From Psychromarinibacter halotolerans (GTDB lineage: Bacteria > Pseudomonadota > Alphaproteobacteria > Rhodobacterales > Rhodobacteraceae): 64,000 nucleotides of DNA. The notes under the pieces are model-generated. The model was not told the DNA's origin. It was given only the letters and a program-made list of their open reading frames with translations, and made no database searches. Where the stretch lies: contig NZ_JARGYD010000012.1 in NCBI RefSeq assembly GCF_029168315.1, forward strand, positions 37,522 through 101,521, in the 5' to 3' direction. The number at the start of each line of letters is the position of its first letter. Position 1 is the first letter of the stretch. A program made the translations under genes and the position numbers. Of the stretch, positions 1 through 8,780 are shown piece after piece.

Positions 1-119
1 GGGACGCGGCCGCGCGGCACTCAACGCGCCCGCGTCGCTGGGGCGCACATTCCACGCCTCGAGCTAGGGGCCTTAACGGCGGGCCGCAACAGGCCCGCAG
101 ACGACAGGGGAGAATATCC

Positions 120-1199
120 ATGAAACGCAGAACGCTTCTGGCCAGCGGTGCCGCTGCCGCCACGCTGGGCCTTGTTCGGCCCGGCTTTGCCCAGGGCAGC
201 CCGCTGAAGGTCGGCTTCATCTATGTCGGCCCGATCAACGACGGCGGCTGGACCCAGCACCATCACACCTCGGCGATGGAGATGAAGGAACACTTCGGCG
301 ACGCCATTGAACTGGTCTACCAAGAAAACGTGCCCGAGGGCGCCGATGCCGAACGCGCGATGACGCAGATGGCGCTGGGCGGCGCGGACATCATCTTTAC
401 CACCTCTTTCGGCTTCATGGACCCGACCGTGAACGTCGCCGCCAAGTTCCCGGACGTGAAGTTCGAGCACTGCACCGGCTACAAGACCGCCGACAACGTG
501 GGCGTCTACTCGGCCCGGTTCTACGAGGGTCGTGCGGTGACCGGCTACCTTGCCGGCGCGATGACCAAGACCAACAAGATCGGCTACATCGGGTCCTTCC
601 CGATCCCCGAGGTGATCCGCGGCATCAACTCGTCGTTCATCCATGCCCGCAAGGCCAACCCCGAGGTCGAGATGAACGTCGTCTGGGTCTCGACCTGGTT
701 CGACCCGGCGAAAGAAGCCGACGCGACGCAGGCGCTGCTGGACCAAGGCGTCGACGTGGTTCTGGCGCACACCGACTCGACCGCGCCGCTGGCCGTTCTG
801 GAGAAAGCCGGCGCGCTGGGCTTCGGTCAGGCCGCCGACATGTACGAATACGCGCCCGAGCCGCGCATCTCGTCGATCATCGACAACTGGGCGCCCTACT
901 ATATCGAGCGCGTGCAGGCCGTCATGGACGAAGCATGGGAAAGCCAGAACAACTGGTGGGGTATCGGTGACGGCATGGTCGGCATCGGCGAGATCACCGG
1001 CCCGGTTCCGGATGACGTGAAGGCCGAGGCCGAAAAGATCCGCGACGACATCGCCGCCGGGTCCTATCACCCGTTCACCGGCCCGCTGAACAAGCAGGAC
1101 GGGTCCGCGTGGCTGGCCGATGGCGAGGTTGCCGACGACGGCACGCTGGCCGGCATGAACTTCTATGTCGAGGGCATCACCGGCTCGATCCCCAGCTGA
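120..1199 (+). CDS. BMP family ABC transporter substrate-binding protein
   Basis: A 359-residue periplasmic binding protein of the basic-membrane-protein (Bmp/Med) family, which binds nucleosides or related small molecules for ABC importers. The N-terminus MKRRTLLASGAAAATLGLV is an export signal with a twin-arginine-like start and a cleavage point near FAQG. The mature part opens with a KVGFIYVGPINDGGWT strand and contains the family-typical segments TSFGFMDPTVNVA and IGYIGSFPIPEVIRGINSF-like. The start has a GGGGAGAAT ribosome-binding site. No permease or ATPase gene follows; instead a good terminator lies about 70 bp downstream, so the partner genes are either upstream of the window or elsewhere. 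The substrate cannot be read from the sequence. Confidence 0.9.
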   Translation: MKRRTLLASGAAAATLGLVRPGFAQGSPLKVGFIYVGPINDGGWTQHHHTSAMEMKEHFGDAIELVYQENVPEGADAERAMTQMALGGADIIFTTSFGFMDPTVNVAAKFPDVKFEHCTGYKTADNVGVYSARFYEGRAVTGYLAGAMTKTNKIGYIGSFPIPEVIRGINSSFIHARKANPEVEMNVVWVSTWFDPAKEADATQALLDQGVDVVLAHTDSTAPLAVLEKAGALGFGQAADMYEYAPEPRISSIIDNWAPYYIERVQAVMDEAWESQNNWWGIGDGMVGIGEITGPVPDDVKAEAEKIRDDIAAGSYHPFTGPLNKQDGSAWLADGEVADDGTLAGMNFYVEGITGSIPS

Positions 1200-1266
1200 T
1201 CCGGCCCCAGCTGATCCGGCCCCGGCGGCTCCGGTCCGCCGGGTGCTGTGACGCATGAAAACCGAA

Positions 1267-1303
1267 GGCGCCTTCGCACGGGTTGCGGAGGCGCCTTTGC
1301 TTT
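1267..1303 (+). terminator. Rho-independent terminator after the BMP gene
   Basis: A 12-bp stem (GGCGCCTTCGCA paired with TGCGGAGGCGCC, one G-U pair) with a CGGGT loop, followed by TTTGCTTT. It ends the BMP gene transcript and insulates the aldo/keto reductase. Confidence 0.8.
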
Positions 1304-1380
1304 GGCGGGTCCGGGGCACCACGCCCCGCGCTTGCCGCCTGCCCTGCCGCGCGGTACCCCTTGGTCAAAGGGAGGACATG

Positions 1381-2313
1381 ATGACACAACTCGCGACCGC
1401 CAACGGCGCACCGCTATCGAAATTCTGCTTTGGCACCATGCAGTTCGGCGGAAAGGCCGACGAGGCGCAGTCGGCCGAGATGTTCGCCGCCTGCCGCGAG
1501 GCCGGGATCAACTTCTTCGACACGGCCTTTGGCTATACCGACGGGAAATCCGAACGTTACCTTGGCAAACTGGCCGCGTCGGAACGCGAAAGCCTGTTCC
1601 TTGCCACCAAGTGCGCGCACCCGGCCCCGTCGACCCCGGCCAATATCATGGCCCAGTTCGAGGAAAGCATGGACCGGCTGGACATGGGCTATGTCGACCT
1701 TCTGTACCTGCACCGCTGGGACGACGGCACCCCGCTGGAGGACACGTTCGAGACGCTCGCGGCGCTGACCGAAAGCGGCCGCGTGCGCGAGATCGGGATA
1801 TCGAACTTCTCGGCGTGGCAGACGATGAAGGCACAGGCGGTGGCCCGCAGCTTCAGCCTGTCGATCGCGGCGCTGCAGCCGATGTACAACCTCGTGAAGC
1901 GGCAGGCCGAGGTCGAAATCCTGCCGATGGCCCTGTCCGAGGGCTTCTCGGTCTTCCCCTACTCGCCTTTGGGCGGCGGGCTGTTGACCGGCAAGTACGG
2001 CAAGGGCGACGGCGGGCGGCTGGTCGATGACGCCATGTACAAGGCGCGCTACGCGCAGGACTGGATGCACGACGCGGCCATTGCCCTGCAGGATCTGGGC
2101 GCCGAGCTGGGCGTGTCACCGATCACGCTGGCCGTCGCATGGGTCGCGCGCAATCCGGGCATCACCGCCCCGATCGTGTCCGGCCGCACGGTCGAGCAAC
2201 TGCGCCCGTCGCTGGACGCGATGACCTTCGACATGGACGACGCGCTGTATGCCCGCATGTCCGCGCTGACCCCGACGCCGCCGCCCGCCACCGACCGGCT
2301 GGAAGAGGCCTGA
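1381..2313 (+). CDS. Aldo/keto reductase
   Basis: About 310 residues, NAD(P)H-dependent TIM-barrel oxidoreductase acting on carbonyl compounds in the cytoplasm. Visible family features are FCFGTMQFGG near the N-terminus, the catalytic Asp/Tyr region NFFDTAFGYTDGKSE, LYLHRWDD, GISNFSAWQ, and the C-terminal cofactor segment PIVSGRTVEQLRPSLDA. Two adjacent ATG codons (1378 and 1381) follow an AAAGGGAGG site; the second has the better 5-nt spacing. An in-frame open stretch upstream to 1255 runs through the terminator stem and is not coding. It resembles the subfamily of general stress or sugar-related aldo/keto reductases, but the substrate is unknown. Confidence 0.9.
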   Translation: MTQLATANGAPLSKFCFGTMQFGGKADEAQSAEMFAACREAGINFFDTAFGYTDGKSERYLGKLAASERESLFLATKCAHPAPSTPANIMAQFEESMDRLDMGYVDLLYLHRWDDGTPLEDTFETLAALTESGRVREIGISNFSAWQTMKAQAVARSFSLSIAALQPMYNLVKRQAEVEILPMALSEGFSVFPYSPLGGGLLTGKYGKGDGGRLVDDAMYKARYAQDWMHDAAIALQDLGAELGVSPITLAVAWVARNPGITAPIVSGRTVEQLRPSLDAMTFDMDDALYARMSALTPTPPPATDRLEEA

Positions 2314-2479
2314 TCGCAAACCCGGGCCGCGCCCTGCGCGCAGTGCCAGCGTTGCAGCAACATCACCCGGCCCAATACCCTTGGGCTGGTTGCTTGCCCG
2401 TGCGCCGTTTCTCCGGCACACCTTTGCGCAACGCATTTCTAACGGGCGCCCAGACGCCCGCCGTACCGGGAGCAATTGC

Positions 2480-3496
2480 ATGAAAGCGACCAGAATTTCG
2501 GTCCTGACCTTCGCCGCCGCGCTTGTCGGGGCGCAGATCCCGGCACCGGCCGCCTTCGCCGGTCAGGGGACCTCGACCACCTATCTGAATGTCCGGTCCG
2601 GACCCGGTTCGGGCAACGCTGTCGTCGGCGGGCTGAACCCCGGCGACGTCGTCGAGATCCTGCGCTGCGATGCCGACGCATGGTGCCAGATCGCCGGGGT
2701 CGGAATGGAAGGCTGGGTCGCCTCACGCTATCTGACGGCCGGGCCGGAGTATCCCGCCGTGAACCCGGGTTGCACGTGGTCGCTGGACGTCACCCTGCCC
2801 GAGCCGCAGTTCCGCGCCACCTGCCCGCCGGGCGTCGAACCGCCGCCCCCGCCGCCGCCACCGGGAGACATTGCCTGCTTCTTCGCCGAGCCCAGCTTCG
2901 GCGGGACCCGCACCTGCCTGGACGTCGGCGACTTTGCCCGTCTGGACCCGGACCTGTCGGGCACCTTCAGTTCCGTCCAGATTTCGGGCGAGGCACGGGT
3001 GCGCCTGTGTACCGAACCCGACCTTGGCGGCGTCTGCATGGACTGGATGGAAAGCACGCTGGCGCTGGATCCCCGGCTGGACGACAGCGCCATGTCGGCC
3101 AAGGTGTACGTGGGCTACCTGCCCCCGCCCCCGCCCCCGCCGCCGGTCGTGCATTCGGAAGGGTCGGTAGAACTGACGCTGAATGGCCGGGCTGACCTTG
3201 ATCAGGGCGACTCGGGCGCCGCCGGGGCCGACATCTGGTGGCGGCCGCAGGGCGGTGACAGCCAGGTCATCGTTCCGGTCAACGGCGCGCAGATGTCGCT
3301 GGCCGACGGCAGCGACCGCAGCCTGCATGACTGCCGGGCCGAAAGGTTCGACGCCACGCCGATCGACGCGGCTTCGCTGACGGATGGGGCGGTGGTCTGC
3401 CTTAAGACCAACCTCGGGCGCGTCGCGCGGTTCTTGGTCGCGACCGAGGGCGGGTCCGCCCTGACGCTCGATTACGTGACCTGGGCGGAACAGTAG
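2480..3496 (+). CDS. Secreted SH3b plus beta/gamma-crystallin-like protein
   Basis: A 338-residue exported protein. The order is: a signal peptide ending near AFA-GQG; a bacterial SH3 domain (TYLNVRSGPGSGNAVV to GWVASRYL, about residues 30-90); a first Pro-rich linker; a segment with the F-E-x-x-x-F-G-G pattern seen in beta/gamma-crystallin or inhibitor-I36 folds (FAEPSFGG and TEPDLGGVC, about 135-215); a second Pro-rich linker; and a C-terminal beta-rich domain of unknown family ending in LTLDYVTWAEQ. ATG 2480 is chosen because it begins the signal peptide; the open frame extends 33 codons upstream without signal-like sequence. SH3b domains commonly bind cell-wall or surface peptides. The function is inferred to be envelope-associated; no catalytic motif is visible. 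Confidence 0.75.
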   Translation: MKATRISVLTFAAALVGAQIPAPAAFAGQGTSTTYLNVRSGPGSGNAVVGGLNPGDVVEILRCDADAWCQIAGVGMEGWVASRYLTAGPEYPAVNPGCTWSLDVTLPEPQFRATCPPGVEPPPPPPPPGDIACFFAEPSFGGTRTCLDVGDFARLDPDLSGTFSSVQISGEARVRLCTEPDLGGVCMDWMESTLALDPRLDDSAMSAKVYVGYLPPPPPPPPVVHSEGSVELTLNGRADLDQGDSGAAGADIWWRPQGGDSQVIVPVNGAQMSLADGSDRSLHDCRAERFDATPIDAASLTDGAVVCLKTNLGRVARFLVATEGGSALTLDYVTWAEQ

Positions 3497-3499
3497 ACC

Positions 3500-4420
3500 C
3501 TAGCGTTGTGCAGCCTTGCCCGGATCGTCCGGGTGAGGCTCTACCCCGACCGGGTCCTTGTGGATCATCACGTCGGCCCGCGGATAGGCCGCGATGATGT
3601 CCCTGCGCAGGGAGGCCCCGATGGCATGGGCCGCGTCCAGCGTCTGGTTGCCGTCCAGTTCGATATGCAAATTGACGAAGACCACCGACCCGGCGGTGCG
3701 TGTCTTCAGGTCATGGTAGCCGCGCACGCCGGGGTGACGGCTGGCGATCTCTTCGATGCCGGCCACCATCGACGGGTCCGCCGACCGGTCCATCAGCGCG
3801 TCCCACGCCCCTTTGCCGATACGCGCCGCGCCGATGGCCAGCATCGCCGCCGCGCCCAGCGCGACCACGCTGTCGACCTGCCCAAGGCCGAACCACTTCG
3901 AGGCCAGCAGCGCAAGGATCGCTCCGATCCCGGGAATAAGGTCGCCCAGATAGTGCAGGCTGTCCGCCGCCACCACGCGGTTCCCGGTCTTGCGGATCAC
4001 CCAGCGCTGCCACGCCACCAAAAGCAGGGTCAGCACGATGGACAACACCATGACGGCCATGCCCCAGCCTTCCTGCTCGATCGGACCCGGAGGGCCTGCC
4101 AGCAGGCGACCGATCGCGGTCCACGCGATCAGCGCGGCTGAGGCAAGGATCACAACGGACTGGCCCAACGCGGCCAGATCCTCGGCCGAGCTGTGGCCGA
4201 ACGCATGGTCGTCGTCCGCCGGTCGCGCGGCATAGGCGATGGCCGCCAGCCCGCCCAGCGACACCATCAGGTCCAGCGCGCTGTCGGCAAGGCTTGCCGC
4301 GATCGCCAGCGAAGACGTGGCCCCCAGCGCCCACAGCTTTGCCAGCACCAGCACGAAGGCCACAGACGACGACATAAGTCCCGCCGACAGGTTCAGCTTG
4401 AGATCGGTCTTGTCGGTCAT
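3500..4420 (-). CDS. Cation diffusion facilitator (CDF) metal exporter
   Basis: A 306-residue inner-membrane divalent-metal/proton antiporter. The membrane part has the CDF signature SLADSALDLMVSLGG (His replaced by Asp in the usual HxxxD/DxxxD site, here D-S-A-L-D) and the second metal site DSLHYLGDL in the fifth segment. The cytoplasmic C-terminal domain is present (HPGVRGYHDLKTRTAGS, HIELD, HAIGASLRRDI). The D/D-H/D type site and the LADSALD text resemble the FieF-like Zn/Fe exporter branch. ATG 4420 (MTDKTDLKLN) is preferred over an upstream ATG at 4480 because the upstream 20 residues have no CDF similarity. It converges on the SH3/crystallin gene with only 3 bp between stops. Confidence 0.9.
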   Translation of the reverse strand: MTDKTDLKLNLSAGLMSSSVAFVLVLAKLWALGATSSLAIAASLADSALDLMVSLGGLAAIAYAARPADDDHAFGHSSAEDLAALGQSVVILASAALIAWTAIGRLLAGPPGPIEQEGWGMAVMVLSIVLTLLLVAWQRWVIRKTGNRVVAADSLHYLGDLIPGIGAILALLASKWFGLGQVDSVVALGAAAMLAIGAARIGKGAWDALMDRSADPSMVAGIEEIASRHPGVRGYHDLKTRTAGSVVFVNLHIELDGNQTLDAAHAIGASLRRDIIAAYPRADVMIHKDPVGVEPHPDDPGKAAQR

Positions 4421-4507
4421 CGCCGCGCCCGGATTCGGAATGTGAGGACCCTGAATGTCAGAACCGGACCGCTGCGCCAAGCCAAGATCCGCCCGGATAG
4501 GCCGGTT

Positions 4508-5494
4508 TCAGAGCATCGCCTTGTCGCGGATGCGGGCCCACGCGCGCGCTGCAAAGTCCGGCTTTTCCGGTTCAAGGCACATCCGGTCGAGATGCCAGTA
4601 CAGGTACTTCTCGAACGGAAACGCTGCCATCGTCTCGCGACCGTGCAGCAGCGCGTCGCGCAGGTCGTCTTCGGTCTTCAGCGTCAACGTCGCGTGCCAG
4701 AAATCTGATTTGCCGCAGGTCACGACGCATTTTTTCTGCATCAGCGCCTCGAACCCCGCGGACGAATTCTGCGTCACCACCACATCGCTTGCCCCGGCAA
4801 GGTCGTGCACAGACGCGTCGCTGACGACGACGTTGCGATAGCCCGCCGCCATATCCTCTAGCCCCCGGCGAAGCGCCCTTGGGGTGTCGGGATGCGGTTT
4901 GACATACACGCGACGGCTGCCCGCCGTCGTAGCGGCAACGCGCACCATCTGTTCGGTCGTCAGGTGATGCAGCCGGTCGCTGGTGCGCTCGATCAACTGG
5001 CAGAACACGACTGCCGCCGCCGGGTCCGGCAAGGTTGCGCCGCGCGCCGGCTGGGGCCGCTTCGACACGTTCTCGCGCAGCATGTAGCCGGTGACACCGT
5101 TGAAGAAGTACTCGGCCTTCTCGCCATCCACCTCGTCTGCCGAGAAGCGCGCGAACCGGATCGAGGAATGCGCCCCGCTGCCCACTTCGTCGAGATACCA
5201 AAAGCCCCAAAGATGCCCCGGCGCCGCGTGCAAACGGTTCGGCCCATAGCCCGGCGCACCGCCGACCATGATGTGAACGTGTTCCTGCCCCAGCAGCAAT
5301 TGCGACGTCGCGCCGCCCGCGCTGACCACCCGGGTGGTGAAACCGCGCGCGGTCGCTTGTCGCATCAGCTTGGTGAAGAACACATGCGCCCCGGCTTCAA
5401 TAGACCGCGCCCAGTCGCCTTCGGCGTGGATCACCAGCGTATGCGGCCCGTCCGATCCAAGACGCGCGAACCCGGCGGTGCGGAACGCCTCCAC
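4508..5494 (-). CDS. KpsS-like capsule/polysaccharide synthesis protein
   Basis: A 328-residue cytoplasmic protein resembling capsule polysaccharide export/synthesis proteins of the KpsS/KpsC type (Kdo-linker glycosyltransferases). Supporting segments are YVKPHPDTPRAL, a Kps-style KPHP motif, the following D-V-V-V-T-Q-NSSAGFEALMQKK region (the x-NSS-x-G-x-E nucleotide-sugar-type motif), and the C-terminal WHLDRMCLEP. The start is set at GTG 5494, just 3 nt downstream of the SH3 gene stop, with CGGGGA upstream; the open frame extends further but only across the neighbouring gene. It forms a two-gene unit with the secreted SH3 protein. No other capsule genes (kpsMT, kpsE) are seen nearby, so its glycan target is uncertain. 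Confidence 0.65.
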   Translation of the reverse strand: MEAFRTAGFARLGSDGPHTLVIHAEGDWARSIEAGAHVFFTKLMRQATARGFTTRVVSAGGATSQLLLGQEHVHIMVGGAPGYGPNRLHAAPGHLWGFWYLDEVGSGAHSSIRFARFSADEVDGEKAEYFFNGVTGYMLRENVSKRPQPARGATLPDPAAAVVFCQLIERTSDRLHHLTTEQMVRVAATTAGSRRVYVKPHPDTPRALRRGLEDMAAGYRNVVVSDASVHDLAGASDVVVTQNSSAGFEALMQKKCVVTCGKSDFWHATLTLKTEDDLRDALLHGRETMAAFPFEKYLYWHLDRMCLEPEKPDFAARAWARIRDKAML

Positions 5495-5496
5495 CG

Positions 5497-6018
5497 TCAG
5501 TCCCCGAGGTCTTCCGCGTAAACGCCCCACAGCGAGGCCGCCTCGACCCAGCCGCGATATCCACCAGCGTTGATCCGGCACCAGCCCGCCGCGCATTCGT
5601 CCAGCCGCGCGACCACGCCCAGTTCCAACTGCGCGTTCATCGGCGCGTTGGGGTCGGGCTTCATCAACAGGGGCAGCATGTCGCGTTCGACCAGCACGGT
5701 ACGCGTGCCGGACAACAGCGAGTAATGCACCCAGCCACCCGCGCCGTCCCGGTCGACGACCCGGCGCCAGTGGCCGAATTCGGCCACCACCTGCAACGGC
5801 ATATGGCGGCGTTTCAGAACCCAGTCGATCCGGTGGCTAAGCGACGGACCGCGCCGCACGTTGCCCTCGCTTGCCTTCAGCGAAACGAACCGCGGCATCG
5901 GCAGGTTCGTCACCGGCCCCCGCTCTTGCGCGGTGGCGGTCATCGCCGAGATGACCAACGCGCACGTCATCGCAACGGCAAACGCCGCTGCGGTCACACC
6001 TGTTCTGATGCGTTTCAT
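5497..6018 (-). CDS. Secreted SH3-like domain protein
   Basis: A 173-residue exported protein: a signal peptide (MKRIRTGVTAAAFAVAMTC to about TATAQE), then two SH3-like repeats. The first contains VRRGPSLSHRIDWVLKRRH and GHWRRVVDRDGAGGWVHYSL; the second, ERDMLPLLMKPDPNAPMN and CAAGWCRINAGGYRGWVE. This is the arrangement of small Alphaproteobacterial SH3 proteins of unknown role. ATG 6018 is preferred: it begins the signal peptide and has a GGTAGGGC site. Immediately followed by the KpsS-like gene, suggesting a joint envelope function. Confidence 0.8.
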   Translation of the reverse strand: MKRIRTGVTAAAFAVAMTCALVISAMTATAQERGPVTNLPMPRFVSLKASEGNVRRGPSLSHRIDWVLKRRHMPLQVVAEFGHWRRVVDRDGAGGWVHYSLLSGTRTVLVERDMLPLLMKPDPNAPMNAQLELGVVARLDECAAGWCRINAGGYRGWVEAASLWGVYAEDLGD

Positions 6019-6166
6019 CGGTGCCCTACCCGAAACCATGTCCTGCTCGTGGGCGCGTGTCGCCCAATCCGTCGCGGGCCGTTCTTGTTCAAGCGGTTGT
6101 GCCCTGCGCCGGTTGCTGTAACTCTGATCCCAGCGCAGTTCAAAGGAAAGTACGGGAGGCACGCCG

Positions 6167-7153
6167 ATGGTCCGAGAGCGCCTGAGTGTTGTCGTTACGC
6201 GACGGTTGCCCGAGGTGGTGGAAACCCGGATGACAGAGCTGTTCGACGTCGAGCTACGGGACGACGACAGGCCCTTCACCCGCGAGGAACTGGCCGATGC
6301 CATGCGGCGCAGCGACGTTTTGGTGCCGACGATCACCGACAACATCGATCAGGCGCTGCTGGCGCAGGCGGGCGACAAACTGAAGCTGATCGCCAACTTC
6401 GGCGCGGGGGTCGATCACATCGACGTGCAGACGGCCCGGCAGCGCGGCATCCTCGTGTCGAACACCCCCGGCGTCCTGACCGAGGACACGGCCGACATGA
6501 CGATGGCGCTGATTCTCGCCGTCACCCGCCGGATACCCGAAGGGTTGGCCGTGATGCAGGCGGGCACGTGGGGCGGCTGGTCGCCCACCGCCTTTCTGGG
6601 CGGGCGGGTCGGTGGCCGACGGCTGGGTATCCTTGGGATGGGCCGGATCGGGCAGGCCGTGGCGCGGCGCGCCCGCGCGTTCGGGATGCAGATCCACTAT
6701 CACAACCGCCGCCGTCTTCACGACGACATCGAGGAAGAGCTGGAAGCGACCTACTGGGACAGCCTCGACCAGATGGTCAGCCGGATGGACGTGATCTCGG
6801 TCAACTGCCCGCACACGCCGTCCACCTTCCACCTGATGAACGCGCGGCGGCTGAAGCTGATGAAACCCGGCGCGGTGATCGTGAACACGTCGCGCGGCGA
6901 GGTGATCGACGAAAACGCCCTGACACGAATGCTGCGCGCCGGCGAACTGGCGGGCGCCGGGCTGGACGTGTTCCAGCGCGGGGTCGAGGTGAACCCGCGA
7001 CTGCGCGAGCTGAGCAATGTCGTGCTGCTGCCGCACATGGGCTCTGCCACGCGCGAGGGGCGCGCCGAAACCGGCGAGAAGGTGATCATCAACATCAAGA
7101 CTTTCGCCGACGGACACCGGCCACCGGATCTTGTCCTGCCGTCGATGGTCTGA
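6167..7153 (+). CDS. D-2-hydroxyacid dehydrogenase (glyoxylate reductase type)
   Basis: A 328-residue NAD(P)-dependent oxidoreductase interconverting 2-keto acids and D-2-hydroxyacids. The nucleotide-binding fold is clear (LGILGMGRIGQAVARRARAF), as are the substrate/catalytic positions: NFGAGVDHID, the Arg in NTSRGEVIDE, the Glu in the LDVFQRG-VEVNPRL part, and the His in LLPHMGSAT. The best fit is the glyoxylate/hydroxypyruvate reductase subgroup. It starts at ATG 6167 and is followed after 6 bp by a membrane-protein gene, so the two are probably cotranscribed. Confidence 0.9.
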   Translation: MVRERLSVVVTRRLPEVVETRMTELFDVELRDDDRPFTREELADAMRRSDVLVPTITDNIDQALLAQAGDKLKLIANFGAGVDHIDVQTARQRGILVSNTPGVLTEDTADMTMALILAVTRRIPEGLAVMQAGTWGGWSPTAFLGGRVGGRRLGILGMGRIGQAVARRARAFGMQIHYHNRRRLHDDIEEELEATYWDSLDQMVSRMDVISVNCPHTPSTFHLMNARRLKLMKPGAVIVNTSRGEVIDENALTRMLRAGELAGAGLDVFQRGVEVNPRLRELSNVVLLPHMGSATREGRAETGEKVIINIKTFADGHRPPDLVLPSMV

Positions 7154-7159
7154 CCCGGC

Positions 7160-7981
7160 GTGGCGCGCTTTGCCCGCATCATCCTGTTCCTGCTGGCGGG
7201 ACTTCTGTGTCTTGGGCTTGCGACCACGCCCCGTGTGAACCCCGCCATCGGCGTGACCGAACGGTTCAACCGTGACGTGGCACTGGCCAGCAGCGCGACG
7301 TACATCTCGCTGCGCGCGATCAACGCCGCGCTTTCGGCGGTGCAAGAGGTCGAGGTTGGCGCGTCGTTCGGCGCGTCCGGCAGCCTTCAGCCGCTGAAGT
7401 GGCTTGAACCGGTGGACGACACGGTCGAGCGGGTGTCCGACCTGATTTTCGTCGTCGCACTGGTGAACGGCGTGCTGTCTTTGGCGATCGGTCCCCTTGC
7501 CTCGATCGGGTTCTTCCTGCTGGCGGTGGGCCTGATCGGCCGGTGCGGATGCGAGACCCGGCGCGCCGGGTGGGCCGCCGTCCCCGGCAGCATGAGACGC
7601 ACGCTTGCCGGCTGCGGCACGCTGGGCTTCGCGCTGGCGGTGGCGCTGCCGCTCGCGGTCGCGTTGGGCGCTTGGGCGGGCGAGGTGCTGACCGCCGCCG
7701 ACTGGGCCGAGGCCAGCGCCACCATCGCGGCGATTGCCGACGACGCGCGCGCGATGATCGGCGAGCCAGACGCTGCGGGCGACGACCGAGGATGGCGTGA
7801 GACGTTGGGCGCCTACATGAACGCGGGCGCAACCTTCTGGGAAGAGGCGGATTCGCTGCTGCTGGCGTCGCTGACGCTGGGCGGGATTTTCCTGTTGCGG
7901 ATGGTCGTGTTGCCCGCGGTGATCTTCGTCGCGTTCCTGTACCTTCTGCGACAGTGGCGGCCAGCGGGCGGGCCGTTCTAG
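7160..7981 (+). CDS. Multi-pass membrane protein of unknown function
   Basis: A 273-residue protein that I do not recognise. It opens with a hydrophobic N-terminal segment (IILFLLAGLLCLGLA) that could be a signal anchor, has three further hydrophobic stretches (around 95-130, 150-175 and 235-260) and a long extracytoplasmic loop (about 175-230) rich in Ala and acidic residues. The start is GTG at 7160, six bases after the dehydrogenase stop, so translation is probably coupled. No catalytic or binding motif can be seen. Confidence 0.7.
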   Translation: MARFARIILFLLAGLLCLGLATTPRVNPAIGVTERFNRDVALASSATYISLRAINAALSAVQEVEVGASFGASGSLQPLKWLEPVDDTVERVSDLIFVVALVNGVLSLAIGPLASIGFFLLAVGLIGRCGCETRRAGWAAVPGSMRRTLAGCGTLGFALAVALPLAVALGAWAGEVLTAADWAEASATIAAIADDARAMIGEPDAAGDDRGWRETLGAYMNAGATFWEEADSLLLASLTLGGIFLLRMVVLPAVIFVAFLYLLRQWRPAGGPF

Positions 7982-8132
7982 CGACGCGCGCCCCCCTGCG
8001 CGACCCGGCAGGGTGGACAGCCGCGACGTCCCGCGCCACTCTGACCCCAGAGTTTCAGGATTTTCGTTCGCGCCCATGCCATTGCCCTCCGCCTTGCCAG
8101 CTTTCGCACCAGTCCGGGACCGCCCCTGAACG

Positions 8133-8780
8133 ATGCGGCGTCTTCCACTCCTTCTTCTGTTGCTTGCGCTCGCCGCCTGCACACGCCCGCTGGCCCCGGG
8201 CGAGAAGGCGCTGGCCGAGGACATGTTCGGGCCAACGATCGACACCTCGCGCATCCGCGTGACGGAAGGTCTGGGGCTGAAGCCGCTGCCGCGTCCGAAA
8301 CCGCTGCCCCCCACGGGCGGCAAGATCGAACGGCGCCCGGGCCTGTGCGACCGCACCGCGCCCGACACCGGCCCGCCCGAGCCGCCACCGGCCTTTGCCG
8401 TCTACGACCGCATTCACATGATGCCAGAGTTCTACCACGCCGAGATCATGCCCGGCTGGCCCAAGCGCCTGCGCATCCCCGAGGTCCTGATCTTCTCGCA
8501 CGAGCTGGTCCACGTCTGGCAATGGCAGAACCGCAAGCGCACGGGCTACTTTCCCGCGCGCGCGGCGCTGGAAAGCCTGACCAACAAGGATCCGTATTTT
8601 TACGTTCCCGACAACGAAAGCCAGTTCCTGGCCTACGGGTTCGAGCAGCAGGCCGCGCTGTTCGAAGACTACATGTGCTACCTGATCTTCGACCCCGAAG
8701 CCCCGCGCCGGGCCGAGATCCGGAAGATCCTTGCGCCCTATTTCACGCTCGACCGGCTTGAGACGGCGATGGGCCGCTGA
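8133..8780 (+). CDS. Lipoprotein with HELVH metallopeptidase-like motif
   Basis: A 215-residue probable lipoprotein. The N-terminus MRRLPLLLLLLALAAC ends in a lipobox (L-A-A-C), so it is likely anchored at the outer or inner membrane. The core has SHELVHVWQWQNRKR, which matches the zinc-binding HExxH pattern of gluzincin-like peptidases, followed about 35 residues on by NESQFLAYGFEQQA, where a Glu could be the third ligand. The first part has a Pro-rich spacer. It is a single gene between the membrane protein and the FAD dehydrogenase. Whether it cleaves peptides is not shown by the sequence; it could equally be a non-catalytic metal-binding lipoprotein. Confidence 0.7.
   Translation: MRRLPLLLLLLALAACTRPLAPGEKALAEDMFGPTIDTSRIRVTEGLGLKPLPRPKPLPPTGGKIERRPGLCDRTAPDTGPPEPPPAFAVYDRIHMMPEFYHAEIMPGWPKRLRIPEVLIFSHELVHVWQWQNRKRTGYFPARAALESLTNKDPYFYVPDNESQFLAYGFEQQAALFEDYMCYLIFDPEAPRRAEIRKILAPYFTLDRLETAMGR

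Noticed and set aside
1..119. Possible gene end or tRNA at the window start
   Set aside because: Only a GCGGGCC/GGCCCGC hairpin and the BMP leader can be seen; no tRNA fold or coding signal.
2314..2479. Open frame upstream of the SH3/crystallin gene
   Set aside because: No signal peptide or ribosome-binding site; the first good start is 2480.
6254..8368. A 704-residue open reading frame on the minus strand
   Set aside because: Antisense to the hydroxyacid dehydrogenase and membrane protein; Arg/His-rich shadow frame.
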